A stretch of 64,000 nucleotides of DNA from Fodinicola acaciae (GTDB lineage Bacteria > Actinomycetota > Actinomycetes > Mycobacteriales > HKI-0501), in contig NZ_WOTN01000002.1 in NCBI RefSeq assembly GCF_010993745.1, positions 2,046,001-2,110,000 of the forward strand, in the 5' to 3' direction. The stretch's first letter is position 1, and every line of letters begins with the position of its first letter. The notes under the pieces are model-generated. The model was not told where the DNA came from, did not search any database, and saw only the letters and a program-made list of their open reading frames with translations. Position numbers and translations under genes: made by a program. Positions 28,114-37,034 of this stretch are shown piece by piece.

Positions 28114-29508
28114 TTACCCCTCGTTGGAATCCCCGCGGCGAGTGACGAGCTTCTTGTACCAGTAGTAGCTGGACTTCGGAATGCGTTGCTGCGTCTGGTA
28201 GTCCACATAGACCAAACCGAAGCGCTTGGTGTAGCCGTAACCCCATTCGAAGTTGTCCATCAACGACCACGCGATGTAGCCGCGTACGTCGACGTCTTCG
28301 TCGATCGCCTGCCGTACGGCGCGCAGATGGCTGTCGAAATAGGCGATCCGCTCCGGGTCGTCGACCTTGCCGTCGACCACGGTGTCGACGTACGCGCAGC
28401 CGTTTTCGGTGATATAGACCGGGGGCAGCTGCGGATAGGAGTCGCGCAACCAGACCAGCAGCCGGCGCAGGCCGTCGGCCTCGACCGGCCATCCCATGGC
28501 CGTACGGCCGAGCGTCGCCGGCGGGTTGTCCACGACACCGATGTCAGTGGCGACGCGGAAAGTCACATCGCCGTCGACGGTGGGCGCGTTTTTCGCGTAC
28601 GTCGGCGCGTAGTTGTTCAGGCCGAGGAAGTCCAGCGGCTGGTGCACGATGTCCAGGTCGCCGGCCTTGCGGAAGGAGAAGTCGCTGATCGGCGACCACA
28701 GCTCGGCCTCGCCGGACGGCCACCGGCCGGCCAGGATCGGATCGGAGAAGACCCGGTTCTGCAACAGATCCGAGCGTTGCGCGGCGGCCACGTCGGCCGG
28801 ATCGTCGGTCGCCGGTGTCACGTGCGCCATGTTCAGCGTGATGCCAAACTTCTCGTCGCCGTACTGTTGCGCCCGCATCGCCTTGACCGCCAGGCCATGG
28901 CCGAGCAGCAGGTGGTGGGCGGCAGCGAGAGCGCCGTGGCCTTCGGTCGCGCCGGGCGCGTGCCGGCCCTCGGAATAGCCGATGAACGCGGAACAAAACG
29001 GCTCGTTGAGCGTCGTCCACATGGGGACGCGGTCGGCCAGCGCACTGTGCACGATCGCCGCGTATTCGGCAAAGCGTTCGGCGGTGTCGCGTACGCGCCA
29101 GCCGCCGGCGTCTTCCAGCGCCTGGGGGAGATCCCAGTGATACAGCGTGAGAAACGGGGTGATGCCGGCGTCGCCGAGCTCGTCGACCAACCGCTGGTAG
29201 AAGTCCAGTCCCTCGACGTTGGCCGGGCCCTTGCCGTCTGGCTGGATGCGCGGCCAGGCAACGGAAAACCGGTAGGCGGCGACACCGAGGTCGGTCATCA
29301 GGCCGATGTCGTCGCGATAGCGGTGGAAGTGGTCGCAGGCCACGTCGCCGGTGTCGCCGTGCGCGGTCCTGCCTGGCGTGTGCGAGAAGGTGTCCCAGAT
29401 CGACGGTCCGCGGCCGCTCTCGCCGACGGCGCCTTCTATCTGGTACGCCGCCGTCGACGTACCCCACACGAACCCTTCCGGAAACGCCGGAAAGTCCACA
29501 GTAGACAA
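28114..29508 (-). CDS. GH1 beta-glucosidase
   Basis: The enzyme (about 464 residues) hydrolyses beta-glucosides such as cellobiose in the cytosol. The N-terminal family signature FVWGTSTAAYQIEG is present. The acid/base Glu is in TLNEPF (about residue 169), the nucleophile Glu is in YITENG (about 370), and WSLMDNFEWGYGY is near the C-terminus. The TTG at 29508 is preferred because AAGGGG lies six bases upstream. A GTG at 29523 that shares a base with the upstream stop is the alternative. It is the last gene of the sugar ABC operon, so the imported sugar is probably a beta-glucoside. Confidence 0.93.
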   Translation of the reverse strand: MSTVDFPAFPEGFVWGTSTAAYQIEGAVGESGRGPSIWDTFSHTPGRTAHGDTGDVACDHFHRYRDDIGLMTDLGVAAYRFSVAWPRIQPDGKGPANVEGLDFYQRLVDELGDAGITPFLTLYHWDLPQALEDAGGWRVRDTAERFAEYAAIVHSALADRVPMWTTLNEPFCSAFIGYSEGRHAPGATEGHGALAAAHHLLLGHGLAVKAMRAQQYGDEKFGITLNMAHVTPATDDPADVAAAQRSDLLQNRVFSDPILAGRWPSGEAELWSPISDFSFRKAGDLDIVHQPLDFLGLNNYAPTYAKNAPTVDGDVTFRVATDIGVVDNPPATLGRTAMGWPVEADGLRRLLVWLRDSYPQLPPVYITENGCAYVDTVVDGKVDDPERIAYFDSHLRAVRQAIDEDVDVRGYIAWSLMDNFEWGYGYTKRFGLVYVDYQTQQRIPKSSYYWYKKLVTRRGDSNEG

Positions 29509-29522
29509 CCAATTCCCCTTCA

Positions 29523-30362
29523 CTATTTCACCGCACCAGCGGTCAGGCCTTGGACCAGGTAACGCTGCATCAGCAGGAATCCGACCACCACCGGGATGCT
29601 GACGACGATCGACGCGGCCATCACCTGATTCCAGTAGACGCCGACGTAGTTGGAATACTCGGCGAGGCCGACCGCCAGCGTACGCGAGCTGTCGTCGACC
29701 AGCACCGACGCGAAAAGCGACTCGCTCCACGACGTCATGAAGGAATAGATGAGCACCGCGACGATGCCGGGTTTCGCCGCTGGCACGATGATCGACAGCA
29801 ACGCGCGCACCGGGCTGGCCCCGTCGACCAGCGCCGCCTCGTCCAGGCCACGCGGGATCGAGTTGAAATAGCCGACGAGCATCCAGATGGAGAACGGCAG
29901 TGTGAACGTCAGGTAGGTGATGATCAGGCCGGACAGGTTGCCGACCAGCTTGATGCCGGTGACCTGGCCGATGTTGACATAGATCAGATAGAGCGGCAGC
30001 AGGAACAGGATGCCGGGGAACATCTGGGTGGACAGCACGGTCATCCGGAACAGTTCGCGGCCGCGGAAGGAATAGCGGCTGATCGCGTACGCGGCGAAAA
30101 CTGCCAGCGTCACCGACGCGATGCTGGAGATGCTGGCGACCAGCACGCTGTTGATGAAATAGCGGGCCAGCGGCACCGTCGACCAGATGTCCACGAACGG
30201 CCGGAAAGTGATCGTGGTGGGGATCCACTTGAAGTCGTTCTGTACGTCCCCAAGCGGTTTGATCGACGTCGAGATCATCACGTACAGCGGGACCAGCGTG
30301 AAGATCGTCAGGGCGGCCAGGCCGACCGCGCGTACGATCTTGAAGGACAGCGACTCACGCAT
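29523..30362 (-). CDS. Sugar ABC transporter permease (MalG type)
   Basis: The protein (279 residues) has six predicted membrane segments. The EAA loop, reading LDEAALVDGASPVRALLSII, contacts the ATPase. It pairs with the upstream MalF-type permease, whose end it overlaps by eight bases, to form the channel of a CUT1 importer. No ATPase is encoded in the operon, so a shared MsiK-like ATPase elsewhere is expected. The substrate is inferred to be a beta-glucoside from the adjacent GH1 gene. Confidence 0.92.
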   Translation of the reverse strand: MRESLSFKIVRAVGLAALTIFTLVPLYVMISTSIKPLGDVQNDFKWIPTTITFRPFVDIWSTVPLARYFINSVLVASISSIASVTLAVFAAYAISRYSFRGRELFRMTVLSTQMFPGILFLLPLYLIYVNIGQVTGIKLVGNLSGLIITYLTFTLPFSIWMLVGYFNSIPRGLDEAALVDGASPVRALLSIIVPAAKPGIVAVLIYSFMTSWSESLFASVLVDDSSRTLAVGLAEYSNYVGVYWNQVMAASIVVSIPVVVGFLLMQRYLVQGLTAGAVK

Positions 30363-31350
30363 CGTGTGTCCTCCTCGAGGTCACGAACAGATATCCGACC
30401 GTGACCACCAGCAGGAACAGCAGCATCAGCACCGACATCGCCGAGCCGAGGCCGAAGTTCCAGGTGATGAACGACGACTGTCTGATGTGGATGGTCACCA
30501 GGTCGGCGCTGGCCGGTGGTGAGTCGGCGAACAACGTGTATGGCACGTTGAAGTCGTTGAACGTCCACAGGAACAGCACCAGGATCAGCACCTGGTCGAC
30601 CGGCTTGAGCATCGGCAGCGTCAGCCGGCGAAACTGCTGCCACATGCCGGCGCCGTCGACCGACGCGGCCTCGTAGATGTCGGTCGGGATCGACTGCATG
30701 CCGGCCATCAGGGTCAGCAGCGCGAACGGCCACAGCCGCCAGACCGCCACGATCGCGGTGCTGACGAACGCGTTGTTTCCGAGCAGCCAGAAGGTTTTGC
30801 CGTCGGACAGGTGCAGCGAGGACAGGACGTGGTTGACCATGCCGGTGTCCTGGCTCAGCATGAACTTCCAGACGATCACCGACGCGAAGACCGGAAGCGC
30901 GTACGGCACCAGGAAAATCGTCCGCAGGATCGCCCGGCCGCGAAAGCTGCGTTGCAGCAGCGTCGCGCCGAAGATGCCGAGCAGCCAGCTCAGCGACACC
31001 ACGACGACGCTGAACAGGATCGTGACGCCGACCGAACGCAGCAGGCCGGCGCCGATCGCGGAGTTGAAGTTGACCGAGAACGCGTAGTTGTCGAAGCCGG
31101 CGAACGGCGCCTGCAGCCAGTGGCGCAGATAAAACGCGTTGAGCTTGAGAAAACTGATCGCGACACCGGTCAGCATCGGGATCACGTGCACCAGCAGCTC
31201 GAAAAGCAGGGCCGGCGCGAGCAGCAGATACGGCAGTGCGCGGCTGCTCAGCGGACGGCGACGCCGCCGGACCTTTTCGGGTCCGGGCGGCGCCGCCTCA
31301 TCAGCTGGAGGCAGCCCTCCAGACTGCGCGGCCGTTGACAGGCTGGTCAT
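30355..31350 (-). CDS. Sugar ABC transporter permease (MalF type)
   Basis: This CUT1 permease of 331 residues has a Pro/Arg-rich cytosolic N-terminus and six predicted membrane segments. The EAA-type coupling loop is YEAASVDGAGMWQQFRRLTL. Its ATG shares one base with the stop of the binding protein gene and its end overlaps the next permease, so the three are translationally coupled. Together they import an oligosaccharide across the cytoplasmic membrane. Confidence 0.92.
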   Translation of the reverse strand: MTSLSTAAQSGGLPPADEAAPPGPEKVRRRRRPLSSRALPYLLLAPALLFELLVHVIPMLTGVAISFLKLNAFYLRHWLQAPFAGFDNYAFSVNFNSAIGAGLLRSVGVTILFSVVVVSLSWLLGIFGATLLQRSFRGRAILRTIFLVPYALPVFASVIVWKFMLSQDTGMVNHVLSSLHLSDGKTFWLLGNNAFVSTAIVAVWRLWPFALLTLMAGMQSIPTDIYEAASVDGAGMWQQFRRLTLPMLKPVDQVLILVLFLWTFNDFNVPYTLFADSPPASADLVTIHIRQSSFITWNFGLGSAMSVLMLLFLLVVTVGYLFVTSRRTHDA

Positions 31351-32660
31351 CAGCCGCCGCTCGTCAACTTCTGCTGCGCCGCGGTCAGTGCGGCCTTCAC
31401 GTCGGCCTCACTGGCGATCTTTCCGGTCGCCTGTTGAGCAACCAGGTCTTTCAGCGCGGCACCGACCGTGGTCTCGAACTGGCTTTCGTTGACGACCATC
31501 GGCATCGTCTTGGACGAATTCCGCAGTACGTCCACGAAAACCTTCTTCGTCGGCGTCTGGAAGGCGGGGTCGGAGGTGGCCGCGCCGACCACCGGAAGCG
31601 AGCCGAACTGCTTGTTCAGGTCGACCTGCACGGCCGGACTGGTCATGTAGTTGATGAACTTCAGCGCGGCCTCGGTGTTCTTCTCCTTGAACGCCGAGAT
31701 GTTGATGCCGGCGACGAAGCTGGTGATCTTGCGGCCGCCGGGCGGCAGCGGGTTCTCGATCGGCAGCGGTACGACGCCGTAGTCACTTTCCTTCATGCCA
31801 CCGGCGGCGATCGAGGCCGTGGTGCCGGTCTGCTGCATGATCATCGCGGCCTTGCCACTGGTGAAGTCGGCGACAGCGTCCTGACCCTGGCCGTGCTCCG
31901 CGGAGCTCGGGATGGAGATTTTGTCGGCGCCGAGCCAGTCCAGGTAACGCTTCACGCCTTTTACATTCTGCGGGGTGGCGAAGGTGGCCTTGCCGGACGC
32001 GTCGAAATAGTCGCTGCCGTACTGCTGGCCGAGGATGTACGCGAAGTGCACGTTTTCGGTGTAGCTGGCGCCGGCGAAGGACACGCCGTACTCGCCCTTG
32101 GCCGGGTTGGTGAGTTTCTTGGCGTCCGCCACGAACTCGGTCCAGCTGGTCGGCGGGTTGGCGATGCCGGCGTCGGCGAACTTCTTTTTGTTGTAGAACA
32201 AGCCGTACGACAGGCCGTACAACGGCACCGAGGTCGGCGCCTTGCCGGCCGCTCCGGTGGAGCTGAGGCTGGTGGCCAGGAACTTCTCCTTGCCGCCGAC
32301 CTTCTTGAAGGTGGCGCTGTCGAAGTCGACGAACGCGCCGGTCGCCTGCAGCGACGCCGACCAGGTGTTGCCGATGTTGACCACGTCCGGTCCGTCGCCG
32401 GAGGTGGTGGCGGTGGTGATCCGGTCGAGCAGGTGATCCCAGGCGATCACCTCGAGGTTGACCTTGATGCCGGTCTGCTTGGTGAACGCCGCCAGCCGCG
32501 GAGTCAGGATTTCCTTGTCCTTTTGCAGGCTGGGGGCCTGGTTGCTGGCCCAGTAGGTGATCGTGTTGGCGTCCGAACCGCTGCCGCCGGACGAGCAGGC
32601 CGCCAGGCCGCTCGCCGCTAGCAGGGCCGCCGAGAGGAACGCGAGGGCTTTCTTGCGCAC
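31350..32660 (-). CDS. Sugar ABC transporter substrate-binding lipoprotein
   Basis: This extracellular solute-binding protein of 436 residues (family 1) has a lipobox LAAC near residue 22. A Gly/Ser-rich linker and the two-lobed binding fold follow. Visible family segments include TYWASNQAP, GPDVVNIGNTW, and AAMIMQQTGT. It captures sugar outside the membrane and delivers it to the permeases encoded immediately downstream. A LacI-type dyad lies about 83 bp before its start. Beta-glucoside specificity is inferred from the GH1 gene. Confidence 0.92.
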   Translation of the reverse strand: MRKKALAFLSAALLAASGLAACSSGGSGSDANTITYWASNQAPSLQKDKEILTPRLAAFTKQTGIKVNLEVIAWDHLLDRITTATTSGDGPDVVNIGNTWSASLQATGAFVDFDSATFKKVGGKEKFLATSLSSTGAAGKAPTSVPLYGLSYGLFYNKKKFADAGIANPPTSWTEFVADAKKLTNPAKGEYGVSFAGASYTENVHFAYILGQQYGSDYFDASGKATFATPQNVKGVKRYLDWLGADKISIPSSAEHGQGQDAVADFTSGKAAMIMQQTGTTASIAAGGMKESDYGVVPLPIENPLPPGGRKITSFVAGINISAFKEKNTEAALKFINYMTSPAVQVDLNKQFGSLPVVGAATSDPAFQTPTKKVFVDVLRNSSKTMPMVVNESQFETTVGAALKDLVAQQATGKIASEADVKAALTAAQQKLTSGG

Positions 32661-32740
32661 GGTCGACTCCTTCGGTGCCGGGCCTTGGGGGAGGTGGCCC
32701 GGTGGAAGTTTGCATGGCGAGCTGTCAGCCAGCCGGCATC

Positions 32741-32756
32741 AATTAACCGGTTCAGC
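32741..32756. promoter_or_regulatory. Candidate LacI-family operator upstream of the ABC operon
   Basis: AATTAACCGGTTCAGC contains the palindrome AACCGGTT with a central CG, typical of LacI-family operators. The core TTAACCGSTT is shared with the site upstream of the lacI-type gene at 33920. Its position, 80-90 bp before the binding protein gene, suits repression of the operon. Confidence 0.5.
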
Positions 32757-32871
32757 TCGCGGGTCATGTTAGCTGAGTCACGGCCTTCGTGGGAACCGTT
32801 CGGTGGACTAATTTTATTGTGCGGATGATGAGGAAATCGCCGAAAACTACGCGGTTTGTCGGGTGTTCTCG

Positions 32872-33885
32872 TTACGCAGAAGGATCGGTGCTTCTACGCA
32901 CGGTGAGTCGCGGTGGTTCCAGCCAGCGGTCAGCGGCCGTCCCGTGCTCGATCCGGTCGATCAGCAGCGCGGCGGCCTCGCTCGCCTCGGCGGTGATGTC
33001 GTGTGTGAACGCGGTGACGGCCGGATGGACCAGCTCGCACAGCGGCGAGTCGTCCCACGCCAGCACGGCAAGATCGGTCGGCACACGTACGCCTTCGTTG
33101 GTCAGCGTCGCGACCGAGGCGACCGCCATGATGTCGTTGTCGTACACGATCGCGGTCGGCGGCGCGGGGTTGGCGAGCAGCGCCTTGGTCGCGCGTACAC
33201 CTTCGGCCGCGGTGTAGTCGGTCTCCACCTGCGGCTGCTCGGTCCCAAGGATCTTCTTTGTGGCGTCGGCAAAATATCGCTGGCGGCGGACGACGTGCTC
33301 CAGTGTGTGCGGACCCGAGATGCGCGCGATCCGCTTGTGCCCAAGATCGGCAAGGTGGCCGACCGCGCGGAACATGGCATCCTGGTAGTTGACGCGCGTG
33401 CAGGAAATCCCGGCGTACGCCCGCTGGGCGCCGATGATCACCGCCGGCGCTCCGGCCTTGCGTATCCACCGCGGCCGCGGGTCGTCCATCCGCATGTCGA
33501 ACAGCAACATGCCATCCACCCGCCGGCCGCCCCACCAGCGCCGATAGAGCTCCAGCTCGCGAGCCGGGTCGGAGACGACCGTCAGCAGCAACGCCATGCC
33601 CCGCTCGGCCAGGGTCTTCTCGACGCCGGCCATCATGCGCATAAAATACGGTTCGGTGGCCACCAACTCCGGCTGCCGCACCGCGATCAGCCCGATCGCC
33701 TCGGCCCGATCGCTGGACAACGCACGCGCCGCGCTGCTCGGGATCCACCCCATATCCTCGGCGATGCCCAGAATCCGCGCCCGCGTCTCCACCGACACCC
33801 CGGGCCGACCATTCAGCGCGTACGACACCGCACCTTTGGACACCCCGGCAGCACGCGCGATATCCAGGATCGTCGGCCGCTTCAT
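32872..33885 (-). CDS. LacI-family transcriptional regulator
   Basis: The 337-residue repressor has an N-terminal helix-turn-helix (ILDIARAAGVSKGAVSYALN) followed by hinge residues SSAARALSSDR. The periplasmic-binding-protein-like effector domain includes IARISGPHTLEHVVRRQRYF. It is encoded upstream of the beta-glucoside ABC/GH1 operon on the same strand and is its probable repressor. A related dyad lies 35 bp before its own start, which suggests autoregulation. A GAGGG sequence precedes the ATG. Confidence 0.9.
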   Translation of the reverse strand: MKRPTILDIARAAGVSKGAVSYALNGRPGVSVETRARILGIAEDMGWIPSSAARALSSDRAEAIGLIAVRQPELVATEPYFMRMMAGVEKTLAERGMALLLTVVSDPARELELYRRWWGGRRVDGMLLFDMRMDDPRPRWIRKAGAPAVIIGAQRAYAGISCTRVNYQDAMFRAVGHLADLGHKRIARISGPHTLEHVVRRQRYFADATKKILGTEQPQVETDYTAAEGVRATKALLANPAPPTAIVYDNDIMAVASVATLTNEGVRVPTDLAVLAWDDSPLCELVHPAVTAFTHDITAEASEAAALLIDRIEHGTAADRWLEPPRLTVRRSTDPSA

Positions 33886-33919
33886 CGCCACCCTCTTCAG
33901 CAGTTCTGTCGAACGGTAA

Positions 33920-33933
33920 CTTAACCGCTTAAG
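33920..33933. promoter_or_regulatory. Candidate LacI-family operator upstream of lacI
   Basis: CTTAACCGCTTAAG has perfect CTTAA/TTAAG arms and shares TTAACCG with the site at 32743. It lies 35 bp from the ATG of the LacI-family gene and just before the composite repeat R3 begins. Confidence 0.5.
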
Positions 33934-33954
33934 TCCGGTTCGGCAACGATGGTG

Positions 33955-35057
33955 CGGTGGTGGTTTGAGTGTAGGTGGCTCGAGGGGGGGTTGGGTTTTG
34001 GTTGTTGCGTTTTTTGGGGGCGGGTTTCTGGTTGTTGGGGGTGGGAGTGGTTGGGTCTTCTTGATTGTTGCGTTGGGTGGATGGTTGGGTTTTCCTGAGT
34101 GTCGCGTTTGGGGGTGGTGCGCCTGCGCGGCGGGCGCTCCTGCGCGGAGGGCGACCTCAAGGGGAGGGGCGCGCGGGGTTTGGCTGTTGGTTGGGTTGGG
34201 TGCGGCGTGTGCGGTTGGTCTGTGGGTGGGTCCGGTTTGTCCGTTCTCGCCGACGAGGGAGAACGGACAAACCGGACCGGGAGTGTGGCTGGGGCACCGG
34301 AGGCCTGATGGCGTCCCGGTAGATGGCAAGAAGGTCCACTACGTGGGATGCGGAAGCATGTGGAGCGCTAAATGTTCGGATTGTGAGGGTCGCGGATGGC
34401 GTGAATGTCGAGTTACTTGCGTTGGATGCAAGAAACAAGGCTTTCATGCTGCCGCGATCACCGGAGGCTGTGACGGGTGTGACTACTGAGGCTAGTAATG
34501 CTGTTGTGACTGCTCACCTGCGATAAATGTCCGTTTTGATGTCTTGCTAAACAAGTGTTACGCAGTCAGTCGCACCAGCACGATCGTTTGGCGTCCATCC
34601 CGACGGGTTGCTTCCCACACGTGACCTGGCTTGCTCGTTCTCCCCGTCGGCGGGCGCAGCCAACCACATTGTCGGAGGGGCCGCCGCCCTCCCAAACGCA
34701 ACCACCCTCCCAAGCTCGGCGGCCCCTCCGACAATGTGGTTCCCTTCAGGGCGCCGACGGGGAGAACGAGCAAGCCCAGAGAACCCAGCCCCGCCCGCAA
34801 ACCGCCGCCCGCACCCTCAATGCACACGATTGGCGGCCACGCGCCCCCTCCCTTGAGGTCGCCCTCCGCGCAGGAGCGCCCGCCGCGCAGGCGAAAAACC
34901 CAACCACCCACCCACGCAACAAACATGGAGACCCAACCACCCCCCCGACGCAACAAACAAGAGACGCAACCACCCATCCAACGCACCAAACATGAAACCC
35001 AACCACCCCCTGACGCACCAAACATGAAAACCAACCACCTTCCCCACGCAACACAAC
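33955..35057. repeat. Composite palindromic intergenic element, locus R3 (most complete copy)
   Basis: The element reads: inverted tandem-repeat arm (33958-34115), inverted GC-rich block (34117-34185), perfect hairpin with 20-bp arms (34229-34248 / 34259-34278) and the overlapping-frame block (34340-34500). The palindromic core follows (CTTGCTAAACAAG at 34543-34555), then a GCGTCCATCCCGACGGGTTG segment and a very long hairpin (34630-34774, arms of 23 and 25 bp). The direct GC-rich block (34850-34895) and tandem-repeat arm (34896-35056) close it. Outer parts therefore form inverted repeats over 1.1 kb. It fills the space between lacI and the second ABC operon. No certain protein is encoded. 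Confidence 0.8.
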
Positions 35058-35094
35058 AAAAAGCCCGGCCACGCACACCACGCGACCGGGCCTT
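35058..35094 (-). terminator. Rho-independent terminator of the second ABC operon
   Basis: Read on the minus strand, GGCCCGG and CCGGGC pair around a ~17-base loop and are followed by a run of five T. It lies 11 bp after the permease stop and directly beside the repeat arm of R3. Confidence 0.7.
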
Positions 35095-35104
35095 ACACCC
35101 CCTC

Positions 35105-35998
35105 TTACTTCACTCCACCAGCTGTCAACCCAGCCACAATCCTCCGCTGAAAGAACAACACCATAATAACCAACGGAATCGTAACAATAACCCCCGCCGC
35201 CATCTGCGTCCCATACGGCGCGTCAAAATTGGTAGTCCCAGTAAACAACGCCACAATGACAGGAGCCGTCCGATACGCGGGATTATTTACCATGCTCAGC
35301 GCAATAATGTACTCATTCCACGCCGCGATGAACGCAATGATCGCAGTGGTGAAAACACCGGGCGCGGCGAGTGGCAGGATCACCTTTCGGAAGGCCTGGC
35401 CTGGTGTGCAGCCGTCGATCTGGGCGGCTTCCTCGAGTTCGTACGGCATCTGACGGAAAAACACCGTCAGGTTCCACACCGCGAGCGGCAGTGCGAAGGA
35501 CATGCTTGGCAGGATCATCGCCTGGTAGGTGTTGATCCAGCCGATGTCGGTGAAAAGGTTGAACAACGGTACGACCACGGAGATGCCGGGAAACATCGAG
35601 GTGGCGATGATCAGGGCCAGCGCGACGCCCTTGAAGCGAAACTCCAGCCGCGCCAGTGCGTACGCGCACATGGTGCCGACGAGCAGCACCAGGATCGTGG
35701 TGATGCCGGCGACGATCACGCTGTTGAGCAGTGCGCGGGCAAAGCCGTTTCGCGGGTCGAAGGCGGCGCCGTAGTTTTCCAGCGAGAACGGGCGGGGGAC
35801 CGGGAAGTTGTCGAACAGGTCGTTGGTGCGCCGCAAACTGGAGACGATCATCCAGTAAAACGGTGCCAGACAGTAAATGACGATGATGGCGATGCCGACA
35901 TAGGGCAGGATGCTCGGCCAGCCGCCGGAGCCGGTTGCCTTGCTGCGCTTGGCAACCCTGGTGCGCGCCGGTGCCGGGACCTCGGTCGTGGTGGTCAT
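35105..35998 (-). CDS. Sugar ABC transporter permease (MalG type), second operon
   Basis: The 297-residue protein has six predicted membrane segments. The coupling loop LEEAAQIDGCTPGQAFRKVI and the C-terminal RRIVAGLTAGGVK are typical of the family. The ATG overlaps the stop of the MalF-type partner (ATGA). It forms the second half of a CUT1 sugar channel. No ATPase or hydrolase is in the operon, so the substrate cannot be given. Confidence 0.92.
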   Translation of the reverse strand: MTTTTEVPAPARTRVAKRSKATGSGGWPSILPYVGIAIIVIYCLAPFYWMIVSSLRRTNDLFDNFPVPRPFSLENYGAAFDPRNGFARALLNSVIVAGITTILVLLVGTMCAYALARLEFRFKGVALALIIATSMFPGISVVVPLFNLFTDIGWINTYQAMILPSMSFALPLAVWNLTVFFRQMPYELEEAAQIDGCTPGQAFRKVILPLAAPGVFTTAIIAFIAAWNEYIIALSMVNNPAYRTAPVIVALFTGTTNFDAPYGTQMAAGVIVTIPLVIMVLFFQRRIVAGLTAGGVK

Positions 35999-36954
35999 GA
36001 CTTCCTCCCCAGCCGCGTGCCGATCACGTCGGCGCCGAGCACCTTCACGAAGACGAATGCGGCGACCGCGATGTAGATGAACAGCATCGTGGAGATCGCG
36101 CCGGCCGCGCCGAAGCGTTGGCCCTTGATCGCCTCGTTGAACGCGAGGATCGACAACGTCTGCGTGTTGGCGTTGTCGCCGCCGGTCAGGACGTACGGCA
36201 GGTCGAACAACCGCAGCACGTCCAGCATCCGGAACAGGATGGCCACGATCAGCGCCGGTTTCACCAGTGGCAGCGTGATCCGCCAGAAGGTGTTCCACGC
36301 GTTGGATCCGTCGACCCTGGCCGCCTCGTAGACCTCGGCCGGGATGATCTGCAGGCCGGCGAGCACCAGCAGTCCGATGAAGGGCGCGGTTTTCCAGGTG
36401 TCGGCGATCAGCACCGCAAACCAGGCCTGCAGTCCCTCGGTCGTCCACAGCACCTTGGTGCCGATGATGCCGTTCGCGATGCCGTCGGCGGCGAAGATCC
36501 ATTTCCACAGCAGAGCGGAAATCGCCGTGGGGATGGCCCACGGTACGAGGATCGACGCGCGCACCAGACCGCGGCCGCGGAAGGCTTTGTGCATGACCAG
36601 CGCCATTCCGACGCCGATCACCGTCTCGATCACGACACCGACGATGGTGAACGTCGTGGTGTTCAACAGCGAGTTGAGAAACGCCGCGCCGGTGTCACCG
36701 CGGAAGAGGTCGAGGAAGTTTTTCAACCCGACGAACGTGCTGCCGGACTGGACGAACCCGGTGGTCGGGTCGATGCCGGTGTTTTTCTGGTAGAACGCCA
36801 ACCGCAGCGCGTCCAGCAGCGGATAGACGATGACCAACAACAGTACGAGAAAAGTGGGTGACACCAGGCCGGCGGCCAACCGGCCGACGCCCTGCCGCCG
36901 GTTGGCCCCTTTGCCGATCGCGGTCGCGGGGGGTGGTGCGGTGATCGTCGTCAT
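35995..36954 (-). CDS. Sugar ABC transporter permease (MalF type), second operon
   Basis: The 319-residue protein has an N-terminal cytosolic tail, six predicted membrane segments and the coupling loop YEAARVDGSNAWNTFWRITL. It is coupled to the MalG-type gene by a four-base overlap and lies 80 bp after the binding protein gene. The pair is clearly divergent in sequence from the permeases at 29.5-31.3 kb, so this is a separate importer and not a recent duplicate. Confidence 0.92.
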   Translation of the reverse strand: MTTITAPPPATAIGKGANRRQGVGRLAAGLVSPTFLVLLLVIVYPLLDALRLAFYQKNTGIDPTTGFVQSGSTFVGLKNFLDLFRGDTGAAFLNSLLNTTTFTIVGVVIETVIGVGMALVMHKAFRGRGLVRASILVPWAIPTAISALLWKWIFAADGIANGIIGTKVLWTTEGLQAWFAVLIADTWKTAPFIGLLVLAGLQIIPAEVYEAARVDGSNAWNTFWRITLPLVKPALIVAILFRMLDVLRLFDLPYVLTGGDNANTQTLSILAFNEAIKGQRFGAAGAISTMLFIYIAVAAFVFVKVLGADVIGTRLGRKS

Positions 36955-37034
36955 TCGGACTAGCTCCCGACCTCGGATGTGCGGCCGGGGTCGCGGCGCC
37001 AGCTGGCGACCTCGCGACCCCGGCCAGGTTTTCC

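Noticed and set aside
28114-30228. A 704-codon frame that extends the beta-glucosidase upstream through the permease gene
   Set aside because: The upstream part lies antisense or out of frame to a clear permease; GH1 homology begins only near 29500.
32872-34329. A longer LacI product starting at 34329
   Set aside because: The extension would be translated from composite repeat R3 and is low-complexity Pro/Thr/Asn; the LacI N-terminus starts at 33885.
34896-35056. Tandem repeat arrays considered as CRISPR
   Set aside because: The units are contiguous and degenerate, without unique spacers of constant length, and no cas genes are present.
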